From the NCBI GenBank assembly GCA_031396835.1, contig JANNLO010000278.1:1-44525 (forward strand): DNA of 44,525 nucleotides. The letters are read 5' to 3'. Within the stretch, counting starts at the first letter, position 1; every line of letters starts with the position of its first letter. Of the stretch, positions 36,016 to 44,525 are shown piece after piece. The position numbers and the translations under genes were made by a program. The DNA comes from Snowella sp031396835 (GTDB taxonomy: Bacteria > Cyanobacteriota > Cyanobacteriia > Cyanobacteriales > Microcystaceae). The notes under the pieces are model-generated. The model saw nothing but the letters and a program-made list of their open reading frames with translations. It was not told where the DNA came from and did not search any database.

Positions 36016-36198
36016 AAAGAAAATATAATAATCCTAAAAGGAGAAGGAGTCAGTGGGGATAGAAAAGCCTTAAGAAACACAGTGAATAATTATGCTCAAG
36101 CCGAGCAAAACTTTGTGAATGTGGTGTCCTTATTTAGCCATGAGAAGGGATTAGTATTGGGAGTAAAGATGATGTTCAATGGGGTAAGTTCATCATGA
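36016..36198 (+). pseudogene. DDE transposase fragment
   Basis: About 60 codons: GDRKALRNTVNNYAQAEQNF, then VNVVSLFSHEKGLVLGVKMM, ending in a TGA at 36196-36198. The pattern of a D-(R/G)-KALR aspartate segment followed by a strand with VSLFS and GLVLG resembles the first catalytic-acid region of ISAs1/IS4-like DDE transposases. The family assignment is tentative. Both ends are lost, so it is a relic. It abuts the truncated WGxxGxxG gene. Confidence 0.5.
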
Positions 36199-36566
36199 GT
36201 CTTAAATATCAAGTAAGTGGTCATCTAAAATAAATTACCCATTAGACAAGCTCAGAAGCCTCGCTGTACAAGGATCGCTTTGTGTAAATAATTTCGTCGA
36301 GGTACTTAAAACGATTTGCTCAATCTCAACACTGAAAACCCTCTAATTTTCCTTTGAGATGATGGTTTCCCGCTGATGGCGTAAATTCATCTATTCCAAT
36401 TTGTTTAATCACTGATTCTTAAATATTCAGCATTTTTATTTGAGTTTACAAATGATTAGAATTTGAGTAAAATATAAAAATAATTTATTATTCAAGTATT
36501 TTTAGTCAAAATAAGTAGTTTTACGGCTGTTAATCCTTAAAATTCACCTATAAAACCATTAAATTT

Positions 36567-38282
36567 ATGAAAGCTAAAGATGTTCAAGTATTTCCGATTG
36601 CCTTAGATTCCTGGGTTTTGCGATCGCGGACGTGGGAGCGACTCAAGTTTGAAATTGAATATGGATTGCAACGGGGAACGACGGCCAATAGTTATTTGAT
36701 TCAAGGAGAAAAAATTGCTCTGTTTGATCCGCCAGGCGAATCTTTTACCGATATTTTTTTGCAAAGTTTAAGGCAACGTCTTGACCCTAAAAGCCTAGAT
36801 TATCTAATTTTGGGCCATGTGAATCTTAATCGCGGTGAAACTATTAAAGCTTTATTGGCGATCGCGCCTCAGATTACTCTAGTTTGTTCTAATCCTGCCG
36901 CCCAATCATTGGAAAAAATTTTGGCAGATCAAGTCTTTGAGCTAAAAGTGATTAAAAGCGGTGACAGTCTAGATTTAGGGAAAGGACATCACCTCGAATT
37001 TATTCCTACTCCCAATCCTCGTTTTCCTGATCAACTTTGTACTTATGACCCTGTAACTCAGATTCTTTTTACCGATAAATTATTTGGGGCCCATGTTTGC
37101 GGTGATCAAGTTTTGGATGAAGGTTGGACGGTTTATAACGAAGATCGACGCTACTATTTTGATTGTTTGCTGGCTCCTTCGGCTAAACAGGTGGCAATAG
37201 CTCTAGAAAAATTGAGCAGTAAATCCGCGATTTTCTATGCTCCTGGTCATGGGCCGCTAGTACGTTATGGTTTAACGGAATTAACGAGCAAATATCAACA
37301 ATGGTTAAGCGTCCAACAAACCCAAGATCTGAGTGTGGCCATGATTTATGCTTCAGCCTACGGAAATACGGCAACTCTAGCTCAGGCGATCGCGCGCGGA
37401 ATTACTAAAACAGGGGTTGGAGTTGAATCCATCAATGCAGAAATTGCTGAACCTGATGAAATTAAAACGGCGATCGCCCAATCTGCGGGATTTATTTTTG
37501 GCTCACCTACTCTCGGTGGTCACGCACCAACTCCAATTCAAACCGCTTTAGGAATTACCTTAGCCAATGCAGAGAAAAGTCAATTAGCTGGAGTTTTTGG
37601 TTCCTTTGGCTGGAGTGGAGAAGCGATCGATCTATTAGAAACTAAATTTCGAGATGCAGGCTTTCGCTTTGGCTTTGAAGCAATTCGGGTAAAATTCAAA
37701 CCAACCGATCAGATTCTTAAAACCTGCGAAGAAGCGGGAACAGATTTTGCCCAGGCATTAAAAAAAGCGAAAAAAGCTCGTCAACCCAAAACTTCTGTGA
37801 GTGAATCTCAATCGGCTCGTACTGAACAAGCTTTGGGCCGTATTGTTGGTTCAAATTGTATTGTCACGCTTCAACAGGGAGAATTGACAGGGGCAATGTT
37901 GGCTTCCTGGGTTTCTCAAGCAACTTTTACGCCACCAGGATTAACTATTGCCGTCGCTAAAGAACGGGCGATCGAATCTTTACTTTCTATTAATGCCGAA
38001 TTTGTTTTAAATATTTTGCCCGAAGGAAATTATTTGGGTTTAATGAAACATTTCCTGAAGCCTTTTAGCCCAGGTGAAGATCGTTTTCAGGGAGTTAAAA
38101 TTAGCATTGCCAATAACGGTTCACCAATTTTAGAAGAGGCTCTAGCTTATTTAGAATGTCGGGTTACAAATCGGATGGAATGTGGCGATCATTGGTTATT
38201 TTATGCGACAACAACTCAAGGAAAAGTTTTAAGAGAAGGAGTTACAGCCGTTCATTACCGCAAATCTGGAAGTCATTATTGA
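36567..38282 (+). CDS. flv1: Diflavin flavodiiron protein, Flv1-like
   Basis: Flavodiiron proteins of the Flv1/Flv3 type pass electrons from the photosynthetic chain to oxygen, protecting photosystem I. The 571 residues comprise an MBL-like diiron domain (1-250), a flavodoxin domain (255-400, SAYGNTATLAQAI) and a C-terminal flavin-reductase domain (420-571, IVGSNCIVTL). The canonical iron motif HxExDH reads H84-V-N-L-N-R89, the ligand in LFSNDAFG is replaced (TDKLFG), and H in APGHG remains. These losses are typical of Flv1 and Flv2, which work as heteropartners of Flv3 and Flv4. The gene stands alone, not in a flv4-flv2 operon, hence Flv1. Confidence 0.88.
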   Translation: MKAKDVQVFPIALDSWVLRSRTWERLKFEIEYGLQRGTTANSYLIQGEKIALFDPPGESFTDIFLQSLRQRLDPKSLDYLILGHVNLNRGETIKALLAIAPQITLVCSNPAAQSLEKILADQVFELKVIKSGDSLDLGKGHHLEFIPTPNPRFPDQLCTYDPVTQILFTDKLFGAHVCGDQVLDEGWTVYNEDRRYYFDCLLAPSAKQVAIALEKLSSKSAIFYAPGHGPLVRYGLTELTSKYQQWLSVQQTQDLSVAMIYASAYGNTATLAQAIARGITKTGVGVESINAEIAEPDEIKTAIAQSAGFIFGSPTLGGHAPTPIQTALGITLANAEKSQLAGVFGSFGWSGEAIDLLETKFRDAGFRFGFEAIRVKFKPTDQILKTCEEAGTDFAQALKKAKKARQPKTSVSESQSARTEQALGRIVGSNCIVTLQQGELTGAMLASWVSQATFTPPGLTIAVAKERAIESLLSINAEFVLNILPEGNYLGLMKHFLKPFSPGEDRFQGVKISIANNGSPILEEALAYLECRVTNRMECGDHWLFYATTTQGKVLREGVTAVHYRKSGSHY

Positions 38283-38396
38283 TGTAATTTAAGTTACCTT
38301 AATTGATGATTTATTTGATTGTTACCGCGTTTTATCTAAACTTATTACAAGAAAAGATAAAATATGTTTAGTTCTTAAATACTTCATTTATAAAAA

Positions 38397-38425
38397 GCGA
38401 TCACGAAGTGCCGCTGCGCGATCGC
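38397..38425. repeat. HIP1-capped short palindromic repeat
   Basis: 29 bp beginning GCGATCACGAAGTGCCGCTG and ending CGCGATCGC. The GC-rich block stands out in AT-rich surroundings and has a GCGATC/GATCGC frame. Similar HIP1-bearing repeats (GATCGC-ACGAAGTGC-CGCTGCGC type) are familiar as dispersed intergenic repeats in cyanobacteria. It lies 22 bp before the bioF start. Confidence 0.5.
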
Positions 38426-38446
38426 GTGTTGGAAGTTTAAAACTTT

Positions 38447-39589
38447 ATGACAGATCCTTACAATTGGATAGACAATGCCCTGTCAACCATTAACCAAGCA
38501 AATTGGTATCGCTCAGTCAAGCCCATCACCAGTCCGCCAGGCCCCATAATTGAAATTGATGGACAATCCCTAATTAACTTTGCCAGTAACGATTATCTCG
38601 GCTTAGCATTTGATCCTCGTCTGCAAAAAGCTGCTATTCAAGCCATTCAAGATTGGGGAACAGGTAGCACAGGTTCTCGTCTTTTGAGTGGGCATCGTCC
38701 TCTTCATCAAGCCTTAGAAAACGCGATCGCCGATTTCAAACAAACCGAAGCCGCACTGGTTTTTAGTTCAGGTTACTTGGCTAATTTGGGAACAATTACT
38801 GCCCTAGTCGGACAACGAGATTTAATTTTAAGCGATCGCCACAATCATTCCAGTCTTAAAAATGGAGCCAAACTGAGTGGTGCAATTTTACTGGCATACA
38901 ATCATCAAGATCATCTAGATTTAGCCGAAAAACTCCAACAAATGCGTCATCAATATCGACGTTGCCTGATTTTGACCGATAGTATTTTTAGCATGGATGG
39001 CGATATCTGCCCTCTACCAGAACTTATTAAATTAGCCCAAACCTATGATTGTATGCTTCTCATTGATGAAGCCCATGCAACGGGTGTAATGGGAAAAACA
39101 GGATCAGGAATTATTGAACACTTTGACTGTCAAAGATCAGGAATTATCCAAATAGGAACCCTTAGTAAAGCATTAGGTAGCTTAGGCGGTTATGTTGCAG
39201 GAAATGTCAAATTAATTGATTATTTACGCAATCGTGCCGCAACCTGGATTTATACAACTGGTCTATCCCCCGCCGACACCGCCGCCGCTCTAGAAGCCGT
39301 TAATGTTATTCAGAAAGAACCCCAACGCCGTCAACAATTATGGGCCAATATCAATTTTTTAAAACAAGAATTAAAACATTTAGACTTTTTGCCCTCAAAT
39401 TCTCCTATTTTGTGCTTAAAATCAAGTGAACCAGCAAAAGCCTTAGAACTTTCTAAAAAACTACAAGAACAAGGAATTTTTGCACCCGCCATACGTCCGC
39501 CGACAGTTCCCAGTAGCCGTTTGCGATTCTCAATTATGGCAACTCATGATCTAGATCACATCCAACAGCTAGTAACTGCTTTGAAATAG
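38447..39589 (+). CDS. bioF: 8-amino-7-oxononanoate synthase
   Basis: A PLP enzyme that joins pimeloyl thioester and alanine in biotin synthesis. 380 residues with the alpha-oxoamine synthase motifs: FASNDYLGLA, TGSTGSRLLSGHRPLHQALE, SDRHNHSSLKNGAKLSG, LIDEAHATGVMG, and the PLP lysine in GTLSKALGSLGGYVAG. Start MTDPYNWIDNAL at the ATG 38447. No other bio genes are adjacent, as is common in cyanobacteria. Confidence 0.95.
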   Translation: MTDPYNWIDNALSTINQANWYRSVKPITSPPGPIIEIDGQSLINFASNDYLGLAFDPRLQKAAIQAIQDWGTGSTGSRLLSGHRPLHQALENAIADFKQTEAALVFSSGYLANLGTITALVGQRDLILSDRHNHSSLKNGAKLSGAILLAYNHQDHLDLAEKLQQMRHQYRRCLILTDSIFSMDGDICPLPELIKLAQTYDCMLLIDEAHATGVMGKTGSGIIEHFDCQRSGIIQIGTLSKALGSLGGYVAGNVKLIDYLRNRAATWIYTTGLSPADTAAALEAVNVIQKEPQRRQQLWANINFLKQELKHLDFLPSNSPILCLKSSEPAKALELSKKLQEQGIFAPAIRPPTVPSSRLRFSIMATHDLDHIQQLVTALK

Positions 39590-39669
39590 AAAAGATGCAG
39601 ATCAAAACGATTTTATGTGAAAACCTCTATGATTAATTCAAGATTACTCGTAAAAAAATTGAATAATTA

Positions 39670-39713
39670 TTGTCTTTTTTAAATGCCTTTAAAATCAACC
39701 ATAAAAAAGACAA
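39670..39713. repeat. Perfect 12-bp inverted repeat
   Basis: TTGTCTTTTTTA (39670-39681) is repeated inverted as TAAAAAAGACAA (39702-39713) with a 20-base spacer. It lies 80 bp beyond bioF and 70 bp ahead of the kinase gene. Stem pairs are mostly A-T. It may act in termination of the bioF transcript or be an operator for the kinase gene; the sequence does not decide. Confidence 0.5.
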
Positions 39714-39782
39714 AATATAGGACTAATCTTTCTTTTTTATTTTGTATCCGATCGTTGATTTTATTTTATTTATTTTTATTTC

Positions 39783-42575
39783 ATGCGCTGCCTCAATTGT
39801 CATCAGGAAGAAATCTCCTCTACTGCCGAATATTGTCCCCAGTGTAAGATTCATTTTCCCTCTTTATTGCGAGATGTTTTAGGGCAAGGAACCCTACTTC
39901 GCAACCAAACTTATCGACTAGATTATGCTTTAGGACGTGGTAGTTTTGGCATTACTTATCAAGCTCATCACACTGTCTTAGATGAAGTTTTTGCGATTAA
40001 AGAATTTTATCCAATTGAATTTGCCTTACGCAATCAAATTAGTCAATCGGTAATGGTGCATCATCATGCTGAAAATGCCTATCGTCGTGGATTACAACGT
40101 TTTCTTGGGGAAGGACGTATTTTAGCCAAGTTAAATAATCCCTATGTGGTTCGTGTTCACGATATGTTTGAAGACAATGATAGTGCCTATATGGTGATGG
40201 ATTTAGTTAAAGGTAAAACCTTACAATTGATTCTTAAAAAACAGCCCAATAATCGATTTCCTTTACCAAAAGTAGAGTTTTTAACGGGGCAAATTGTCGA
40301 GGCTTTAAGTGCAATTCATCAATCAGGAATTTATCATTTAGATCTCAAGCCTGAAAATATTATTTTGACTCCTGAAAATAAAATTTGCTTGATTGATTTT
40401 GGGGCGGCTAGACAAGTAATTGATTCCCGAAGAATGGAAACTCGTTTGTTTACCGAAAACTATGCGGCTCCAGAAATTATGACGGGCGGAGAACTGGGGC
40501 CAGAAAGTGATTTGTTTGAGTTGGGAATGATGCTCCATCAATTATTAACAGGAAAGCTCCCGCCGAACGCCATGAAACGTTTAAATGAGCAAAAAGATTG
40601 GCAACCAGAAGGCTTAATAGCACCCTGGGATAACTTGGTAAAAAAAGCTTTACGCTTGCCCCGTGAAGATCGTCCTTCTAGTGTTCGAGAGTGGTGGGAA
40701 GAGGGTTTTCAAAAATCGAATCAAAATAATAACAATAACCCTTATTCTGTTTCAACTTCAACAAAAATAGATCATCTCCGAGGCCAATTTCCCCTGCCAG
40801 ATTTACTCCAAGAAGGAATGCAGCAGCGTTTTGGCAGAGGCCTCATCAAAAAAGTAATTGCCCTTTCTCAAGACTTGGTTGTTGTTATTTCGGCGGGAGG
40901 AGCAACTCTTTTTCATCTATTCACAGGCAAAATGCTTTGGGAGATTGATTGTCCCGTAGACTGTGGCACTCTCAGTCCGAATGCTCAACTACTGATTTTA
41001 GTTTTTCAAAAATGGGTATATGTTTGGGAAATGTCAACAGGCAAACTTTTGGAACAATTTCAGGGCCACGAAGCACCCATTTATCAGGTCGTCTGTAATA
41101 ACCAAGAACAATTATTTTTCTGTGGTAAAAAAAGTGAAATAGTAACAGCTTGGTCTGCTCGAAGAGGTGAAGAATTTAAGCAATTTTTTAAGCCAATGGG
41201 AGCGATCGCGCAACTTGCCGTGAGTTTGAGTGGAAAATATTTAGCCGCAGGTAGCCTAGACGGAAATGTTTATCTTTGGGATGTGGAAAAAGGTCAAGAA
41301 ATTTGCGTGCTTCAAGGACATGATCAGGGAATTGAAAGTTTAGCGTTTAGTCCCAATGAAGAAATTCTGGCTTCTGGCAGCCGAGATAACACGATTCAAT
41401 TATGGTCAATTCCTTCTACAGAACCTCTTAAACGCCTCAAAGGACACATGGATTGGGTGACAAACTTGGTATTTAGTCAAGATAATCGCTTATTGGCTTC
41501 TACTTCTGGCATTGAAGATAAATCGATTCGGCTTTGGCACTTGAGTGAAGGACAAGAAATTCAACGTTTTCAGGGTCACAAAAATACCATCAACACTCTA
41601 GACTTTTGTCCTAATAATCGCTATCTCATTTCTGGTAGCTATGATTACACAATCAGACTTTGGGACGTAATCCAAGGAAAAGAGTATCATTCTTTCAAAA
41701 AAGTTCATAACTGGGTTTATGGAGTAGCTTGTAGTCATGATGGAAAGTGGATAGCAACAGCCAATAATGACCAAATGATTCACCTTTGGAATGTTCAAGA
41801 AGGTCGAGAAGTGAGTTTGTTAGAAGGACATCGAGATGCAGTTTCAAGTGTTGCCTTTAGTTGCGATAGTCAATATCTTTTATCGGGGAGTTGGGATAAA
41901 ACCATCAAACTTTGGGATATGTCTTTGGGAATAGCTGTCCGTACTTTCCAGGGCCATACCGATTGGATCAGTGCCGTTGCCATTAGTCCCAATTGTAAAT
42001 ATTTAGCCTCTGCAAGTTGGGATAAAACAGTCAAGCTTTGGGATGTTTCATCAGGATGGCTGAGCTTGCTCGGAAACAAATCCTTGAGAACCTTAGAGGG
42101 ACATTTAGACCAAGTAACCAGTCTGGCTTTTAGTCCCGACAATCAATTAATCGTCACAGGTAGCAAAGATCAAACTGTGCGCTTATGGGAAGTGGCTTCT
42201 GGGCAAGAAATTCATCTTTTTAATGGACATTGCCATCATGTTAAATGTGTGAAGTTTAGTCCTGATGGAGAATTTTTGGCTTCTGGCAGTTGGGATAAAA
42301 CAGTTTTCATTTGGCACATTGCTTCTCGCAAACATATTAAACCAACTTTTAAACATTCAGCCTATGTAGATGCGATCGCCTTTAGTCCAGACGGACAATA
42401 TTTAGCAGCAGGTGGGCGAGATGGCGTGATTTTTATTTGGGACGTTTTATCAGGCAAAGAAGTGAAACAATTGCGGGGTCATACAAACAGCATTAATTCA
42501 TTAGTCTTTCAACCTCAGAGTAATCAACTGGTTTCTGCCGATCAAGATGGCGTGGTGCGTCTTTGGAAAATTTAA
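39783..42575 (+). CDS. Serine/threonine protein kinase with N-terminal zinc ribbon and WD40 propeller
   Basis: 930 residues. A zinc ribbon (C3, C6, C18, C21) precedes a Hanks-type kinase domain (44-310): glycine loop GRGSFG (51-56), lysine K73 (AIKEF), catalytic loop HLDLKPEN (185-192) and DFG (205-207). The usual HRD arginine is leucine, while the catalytic D187 is present, so activity is likely. From about 385 to the end there are about 13 WD40 repeats (VYLWDVEKG, IRLWDVIQG, VKLWDVSSG and others), enough for two beta-propellers. A short Asn-rich linker (NQNNNNNP) separates kinase from repeats. No membrane helix. The target is unknown; the architecture is common in cyanobacteria. Confidence 0.93.
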   Translation: MRCLNCHQEEISSTAEYCPQCKIHFPSLLRDVLGQGTLLRNQTYRLDYALGRGSFGITYQAHHTVLDEVFAIKEFYPIEFALRNQISQSVMVHHHAENAYRRGLQRFLGEGRILAKLNNPYVVRVHDMFEDNDSAYMVMDLVKGKTLQLILKKQPNNRFPLPKVEFLTGQIVEALSAIHQSGIYHLDLKPENIILTPENKICLIDFGAARQVIDSRRMETRLFTENYAAPEIMTGGELGPESDLFELGMMLHQLLTGKLPPNAMKRLNEQKDWQPEGLIAPWDNLVKKALRLPREDRPSSVREWWEEGFQKSNQNNNNNPYSVSTSTKIDHLRGQFPLPDLLQEGMQQRFGRGLIKKVIALSQDLVVVISAGGATLFHLFTGKMLWEIDCPVDCGTLSPNAQLLILVFQKWVYVWEMSTGKLLEQFQGHEAPIYQVVCNNQEQLFFCGKKSEIVTAWSARRGEEFKQFFKPMGAIAQLAVSLSGKYLAAGSLDGNVYLWDVEKGQEICVLQGHDQGIESLAFSPNEEILASGSRDNTIQLWSIPSTEPLKRLKGHMDWVTNLVFSQDNRLLASTSGIEDKSIRLWHLSEGQEIQRFQGHKNTINTLDFCPNNRYLISGSYDYTIRLWDVIQGKEYHSFKKVHNWVYGVACSHDGKWIATANNDQMIHLWNVQEGREVSLLEGHRDAVSSVAFSCDSQYLLSGSWDKTIKLWDMSLGIAVRTFQGHTDWISAVAISPNCKYLASASWDKTVKLWDVSSGWLSLLGNKSLRTLEGHLDQVTSLAFSPDNQLIVTGSKDQTVRLWEVASGQEIHLFNGHCHHVKCVKFSPDGEFLASGSWDKTVFIWHIASRKHIKPTFKHSAYVDAIAFSPDGQYLAAGGRDGVIFIWDVLSGKEVKQLRGHTNSINSLVFQPQSNQLVSADQDGVVRLWKI

Positions 42576-42681
42576 GAATCAACTGCAAAAAGCAAATTTT
42601 AAAAAATAATCAACCCAAAAGCTTTATAAAATAACAATTAGAAATTCCAGAAAATTCACCTTTCCTTGAAAATCACTAATT

Positions 42682-43398
42682 ATGTCTGAATTAACTTGGT
42701 TAACCCCCAGTCACGGCGTTATCTTAGCACTCCTCCTGATTTTCGCTATTTCTCATAGTGGATTAGCCGCATTGCGAGCTTGGGCAGAAACCAAAATTGG
42801 GGCGAGAGCTTATCGAGTGATTTTTGCCCTTGTCAGCATTCCGTTAGCCGTTATTTTAATCACCTACTTTTTTAATCATCGTTATGATGGCCTGCAATTG
42901 TGGCAACTACAAGGCATGACTGGCATAAAACCCTTCGTTTGGAGTTTATCCGCCCTCTCTTTTTTCTTACTGTATCCTGCAACCTTTAATCTCTTAGAAA
43001 TTGCCGCGATCGCCAAACCCGAAATCCACCTCTACGAAACAGGAATTATTCGCATCTGTCGTCATCCCCAAATGGTCGGACAGGTTATCTGGTGCATTGC
43101 TCACACGCTCTGGCTAGGAACTACTTTTACACTTTTAACTTCCCTCGGATTAATTGCCCATCATGTTTTTGCAGTTTGGCATGGCGATCGCCGTTGGCAC
43201 CAAAAATATGGCGATGCGTTTCTCAAAGTTAAAAGCAGAACTTCAATTATTCCCTTCAAAGCCGTACTTGATGGGCGGCAAACCCTAAACTGGCAAGAAT
43301 TTTTGCGACCCTCCTATCTTGGAATAACAGGATTTATAGCTTTACTGTGGTGGGGACATCCTTGGCTTGTGCAAATAACAGCCCAAGCACCCTGGTAA
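42682..43398 (+). CDS. NnrU-family membrane protein
   Basis: 238 residues, about six membrane helices, of the NnrU family, to which plant and cyanobacterial 15-cis-zeta-carotene isomerase (Z-ISO) also belongs. The conserved ICRHPQMVGQVIWC block and ISHSGLAALRAW contain histidines that ligate haem in Z-ISO. HVFAVWHGDRRWHQKYG follows. Whether this member isomerises carotenoids or has another role cannot be told from sequence. Start at MSELTWL; 106 bp after the kinase gene. Confidence 0.85.
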   Translation: MSELTWLTPSHGVILALLLIFAISHSGLAALRAWAETKIGARAYRVIFALVSIPLAVILITYFFNHRYDGLQLWQLQGMTGIKPFVWSLSALSFFLLYPATFNLLEIAAIAKPEIHLYETGIIRICRHPQMVGQVIWCIAHTLWLGTTFTLLTSLGLIAHHVFAVWHGDRRWHQKYGDAFLKVKSRTSIIPFKAVLDGRQTLNWQEFLRPSYLGITGFIALLWWGHPWLVQITAQAPW

Positions 43399-43580
43399 CA
43401 CAGATAATATTTCCGATGAATTGTAATTGAATAACGATTCTTTTTTTGCATAACAAAAATGCTTTTTTCACCTTGTTCTTTGATTTCAAATTGGTTTTCC
43501 AGATTCTTAAAAATTCTTTATTTCACGTGATCCCAATTGGTTGTAGCATGGCTTTATATGACTTATCGAGACTGCATCCA

Positions 43581-43919
43581 ATGTTGTCCGTTAATGAAAA
43601 AAACTTTAAAGAAACTGTTTTAGAATCTCCCAAACCCGTCCTCGTTTATTTTTGGACACCCTGGTGCGGGCTGTGCCGTTTTGTGAATCCCCTTTTAGGT
43701 AAATTACAAACAGATTGGGGAGACCAAATCAAAGTCGTTAATATCAACGCTGACAGTAATTTTAAGTTAGCAAATGCCTATAGACTTAAAAATTTACCGA
43801 CTCTTTTATTATTTAATCGCGGTCAAGTTATTCAACGACTAGAAGAGTTTGAAGTGCGAGAAGATTTACATCACATTTTGACGATGGTTCCTTCTCAACT
43901 CCCTGCCCAATCTGCTTAA
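43581..43919 (+). CDS. Thioredoxin-family protein with WCGLC active site
   Basis: A 112-residue thioredoxin fold: NEKNFKETVLESPKPVLVYF, the active site WTPWCGLC, DSNFKLANAYRLKNLPTLLLF with the cis-proline, and a C-terminal helix. The usual WCGPC proline is leucine, which should shift the redox potential. The frame is open from a TTG at 43446; ATGs lie at 43548 and 43581. The second gives the size of a normal thioredoxin, although no ribosome site supports either. It is not a core thioredoxin of the TrxA type. Confidence 0.85.
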   Translation: MLSVNEKNFKETVLESPKPVLVYFWTPWCGLCRFVNPLLGKLQTDWGDQIKVVNINADSNFKLANAYRLKNLPTLLLFNRGQVIQRLEEFEVREDLHHILTMVPSQLPAQSA

Positions 43920-44051
43920 TCTTGGCGATCGCTTATTCACAACTCAAACCCATTGGGAAAAATCAAGATTTTTGCTGATTTTTGCGTATCTCTTGCCTAG
44001 CGATGATATGCTTAAAGTGAATTTGGATAAGTCGGTCGGAGGTCAACAACT

Positions 44052-44465
44052 GTGGAGTGGAAAGTGCGGTCAATTCGGGGTGCAACAACGGTTTCAGAAA
44101 ATACTATTCCCGCCATCCGAGAAGCTGTCAGCGAATTGTTAGACGCGATCGCAACCCATAATCAACTTAATCCAGAAGATATTATTAATGTCATTTTTAC
44201 GGCAACTCGTGACTTAGACGCCATTTTTCCCGCCGCGATCGCCAGAGAAAGGCCCGATTGGGAAAATGTTCCGCTTCTAGATGTTCAGCAAATGCACGTT
44301 AAAGGAAGTTTAGAAAAATGTATTCGGATTTTAATTCAGATTAATACTCCTAAATCTCAAATACAAATTCATCATTCCTACCTGCGTCAAGCTCAAAATT
44401 TAAGACCAGACTGGCAATTAGCGTGCGATTCGTTTAACGCCGCGCGACCTGAAATGGTCGTTTAG
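44052..44465 (+). CDS. aroH: Chorismate mutase, AroH type
   Basis: Converts chorismate to prephenate for phenylalanine and tyrosine synthesis. 137 residues of the trimeric Bacillus AroH family: EWKVRSIRGATTVSENT at the N-terminus, VIFTATRDLDAIFPA and ARERPDWENVPLLDVQQM, with the arginines of the active site. The start is a GTG at 44052, supported by a strong CGGAGG ribosome site 10 nt upstream and by the family N-terminus. It is the last gene of the window. Confidence 0.93.
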   Translation: MEWKVRSIRGATTVSENTIPAIREAVSELLDAIATHNQLNPEDIINVIFTATRDLDAIFPAAIARERPDWENVPLLDVQQMHVKGSLEKCIRILIQINTPKSQIQIHHSYLRQAQNLRPDWQLACDSFNAARPEMVV

Positions 44466-44503
44466 TATGGGAAGCCTACTTCCATAGAGGATTCATACCC
44501 TCT
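44466..44503. other. Tandem hairpins after aroH
   Basis: Two small hairpins lie side by side directly after the aroH stop: TATGG(G)AAG paired with CTTCCATA across a CCTA loop (44466-44486), and AGAGG paired with CCTCT (44486-44503). Neither is followed by a T-run, so they are not typical terminators. They may stabilise the 3' end or belong to a feature cut by the window edge. Confidence 0.35.
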
Positions 44504-44525
44504 ACCCCTGCGTAAAAGACTAATA

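Larger units (their letters stand above)
35511..36566. other. Gene graveyard between hisS and the flavodiiron gene
   Basis: 1056 bp with no intact gene. Contents in order: a MITE-like element (35625-35754); at 35791-35850 on the minus strand a short SCKDLREKVMAALRS frame that recalls an IS630 transposase N-terminus (weak); the C-terminal tail of a WGxxGxxG protein (35894-36013); a DDE transposase fragment (36016-36198); and at 36260-36400 a minus-strand stretch with one stop that reads IGIDEFTPSAGNHHLKGK in one frame, possibly another transposase scrap. 36400-36566 is AT-rich and probably carries the promoter of the next gene. Confidence 0.55.

Noticed and set aside
36260..36400. Minus-strand IGIDEFTPSAGNHHL stretch as an ISL3-like transposase remnant
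   Set aside because: The IGIDEF likeness is brief, and two frames give equally plausible peptides; kept only as part of the gap description.
1..44525. CRISPR arrays, tRNA, rRNA, prophage or a defence island
   Set aside because: No regularly spaced repeats, no tRNA-like clover-leaf or T-loop motifs in gene gaps, and no phage structural genes. The EVE and Uma2 genes alone do not make a defence system.

Overview
The window is a 44.5 kb stretch of cyanobacterial chromosome. Direct evidence for this is the cytochrome b559 operon psbEFLJ with ycf48 just upstream, a CpcS/CpeS-type bilin lyase, a bciB-type divinyl reductase, a diflavin flavodiiron protein, a phytochrome hybrid kinase, and many copies of the HIP1 octamer GCGATCGC inside and between genes. 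The DNA is AT-rich. The organism cannot be named from the sequence. A low-GC unicellular or colonial lineage is a reasonable guess and no more.

Layout. 1-548 is the wreck of an IS607-type transposon. 606-2386 is photosystem II assembly and structure (ycf48, psbE, psbF, psbL, psbJ). 2506-6491 holds an antisense gene remnant, a metallo-hydrolase-like protein, a phosphoribulokinase of the bacterial (class I) type, a bilin lyase and RNase Z. 6564-9995 holds small or little-known genes (conserved hypothetical, exported peptide, EVE-domain protein, EI24 membrane protein, DUF2993 protein). 10381-14461 is a light-signalling pair: a phytochrome hybrid kinase overlapping a response regulator with a GGDEF output. 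14576-16240 has vWA, Uma2 and a salt-stress-type protein. 16309-22832 is mostly housekeeping (F/SBPase, Nudix, MATE, DUF29, BciB, ClpS, CPBP protease). 22834-24292 has a GT25 glycosyltransferase and an FkbM methyltransferase broken by one stop codon. 24293-25086 is gene-free but contains a striking nested palindrome with a Fur-like core. 25087-27568 is an amino-acid ABC importer (NatF/G/H type) with no ATPase gene beside it. 27693-35510 runs on the minus strand: a Wzc-like protein with a degenerate kinase site, Ppx, CysQ, a DCC protein, a hypothetical protein and HisS. 35511-36566 is a gene graveyard with a MITE-like element flanked by an 8-bp duplication, the tail of a WGxxGxxG protein, and a transposase fragment. 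36567-44465 has Flv, BioF, a zinc-ribbon/kinase/WD40 protein, an NnrU-family protein, a thioredoxin and AroH.

How the genes relate. Several serve photosynthesis and carbon fixation (PSII cytochrome b559, PRK, F/SBPase, Flv, BciB, bilin lyase), but they lie in separate transcription units on both strands. Apparent operons are psbEFLJ, the phytochrome/GGDEF pair (8-nt overlap), clpS-CPBP, GT25-FkbM, natF-natG-natH and DCC-cysQ (4-nt ATGA overlap). No CRISPR array, tRNA, rRNA, prophage or recognised defence island was seen.

Most unusual points: the class I PRK with a single cysteine, the nested palindrome at 24539-24648, the 114-bp MITE-like element at 35633-35746 with its perfect target duplication, and the Wzc-like protein whose Walker A lysine is glutamine.
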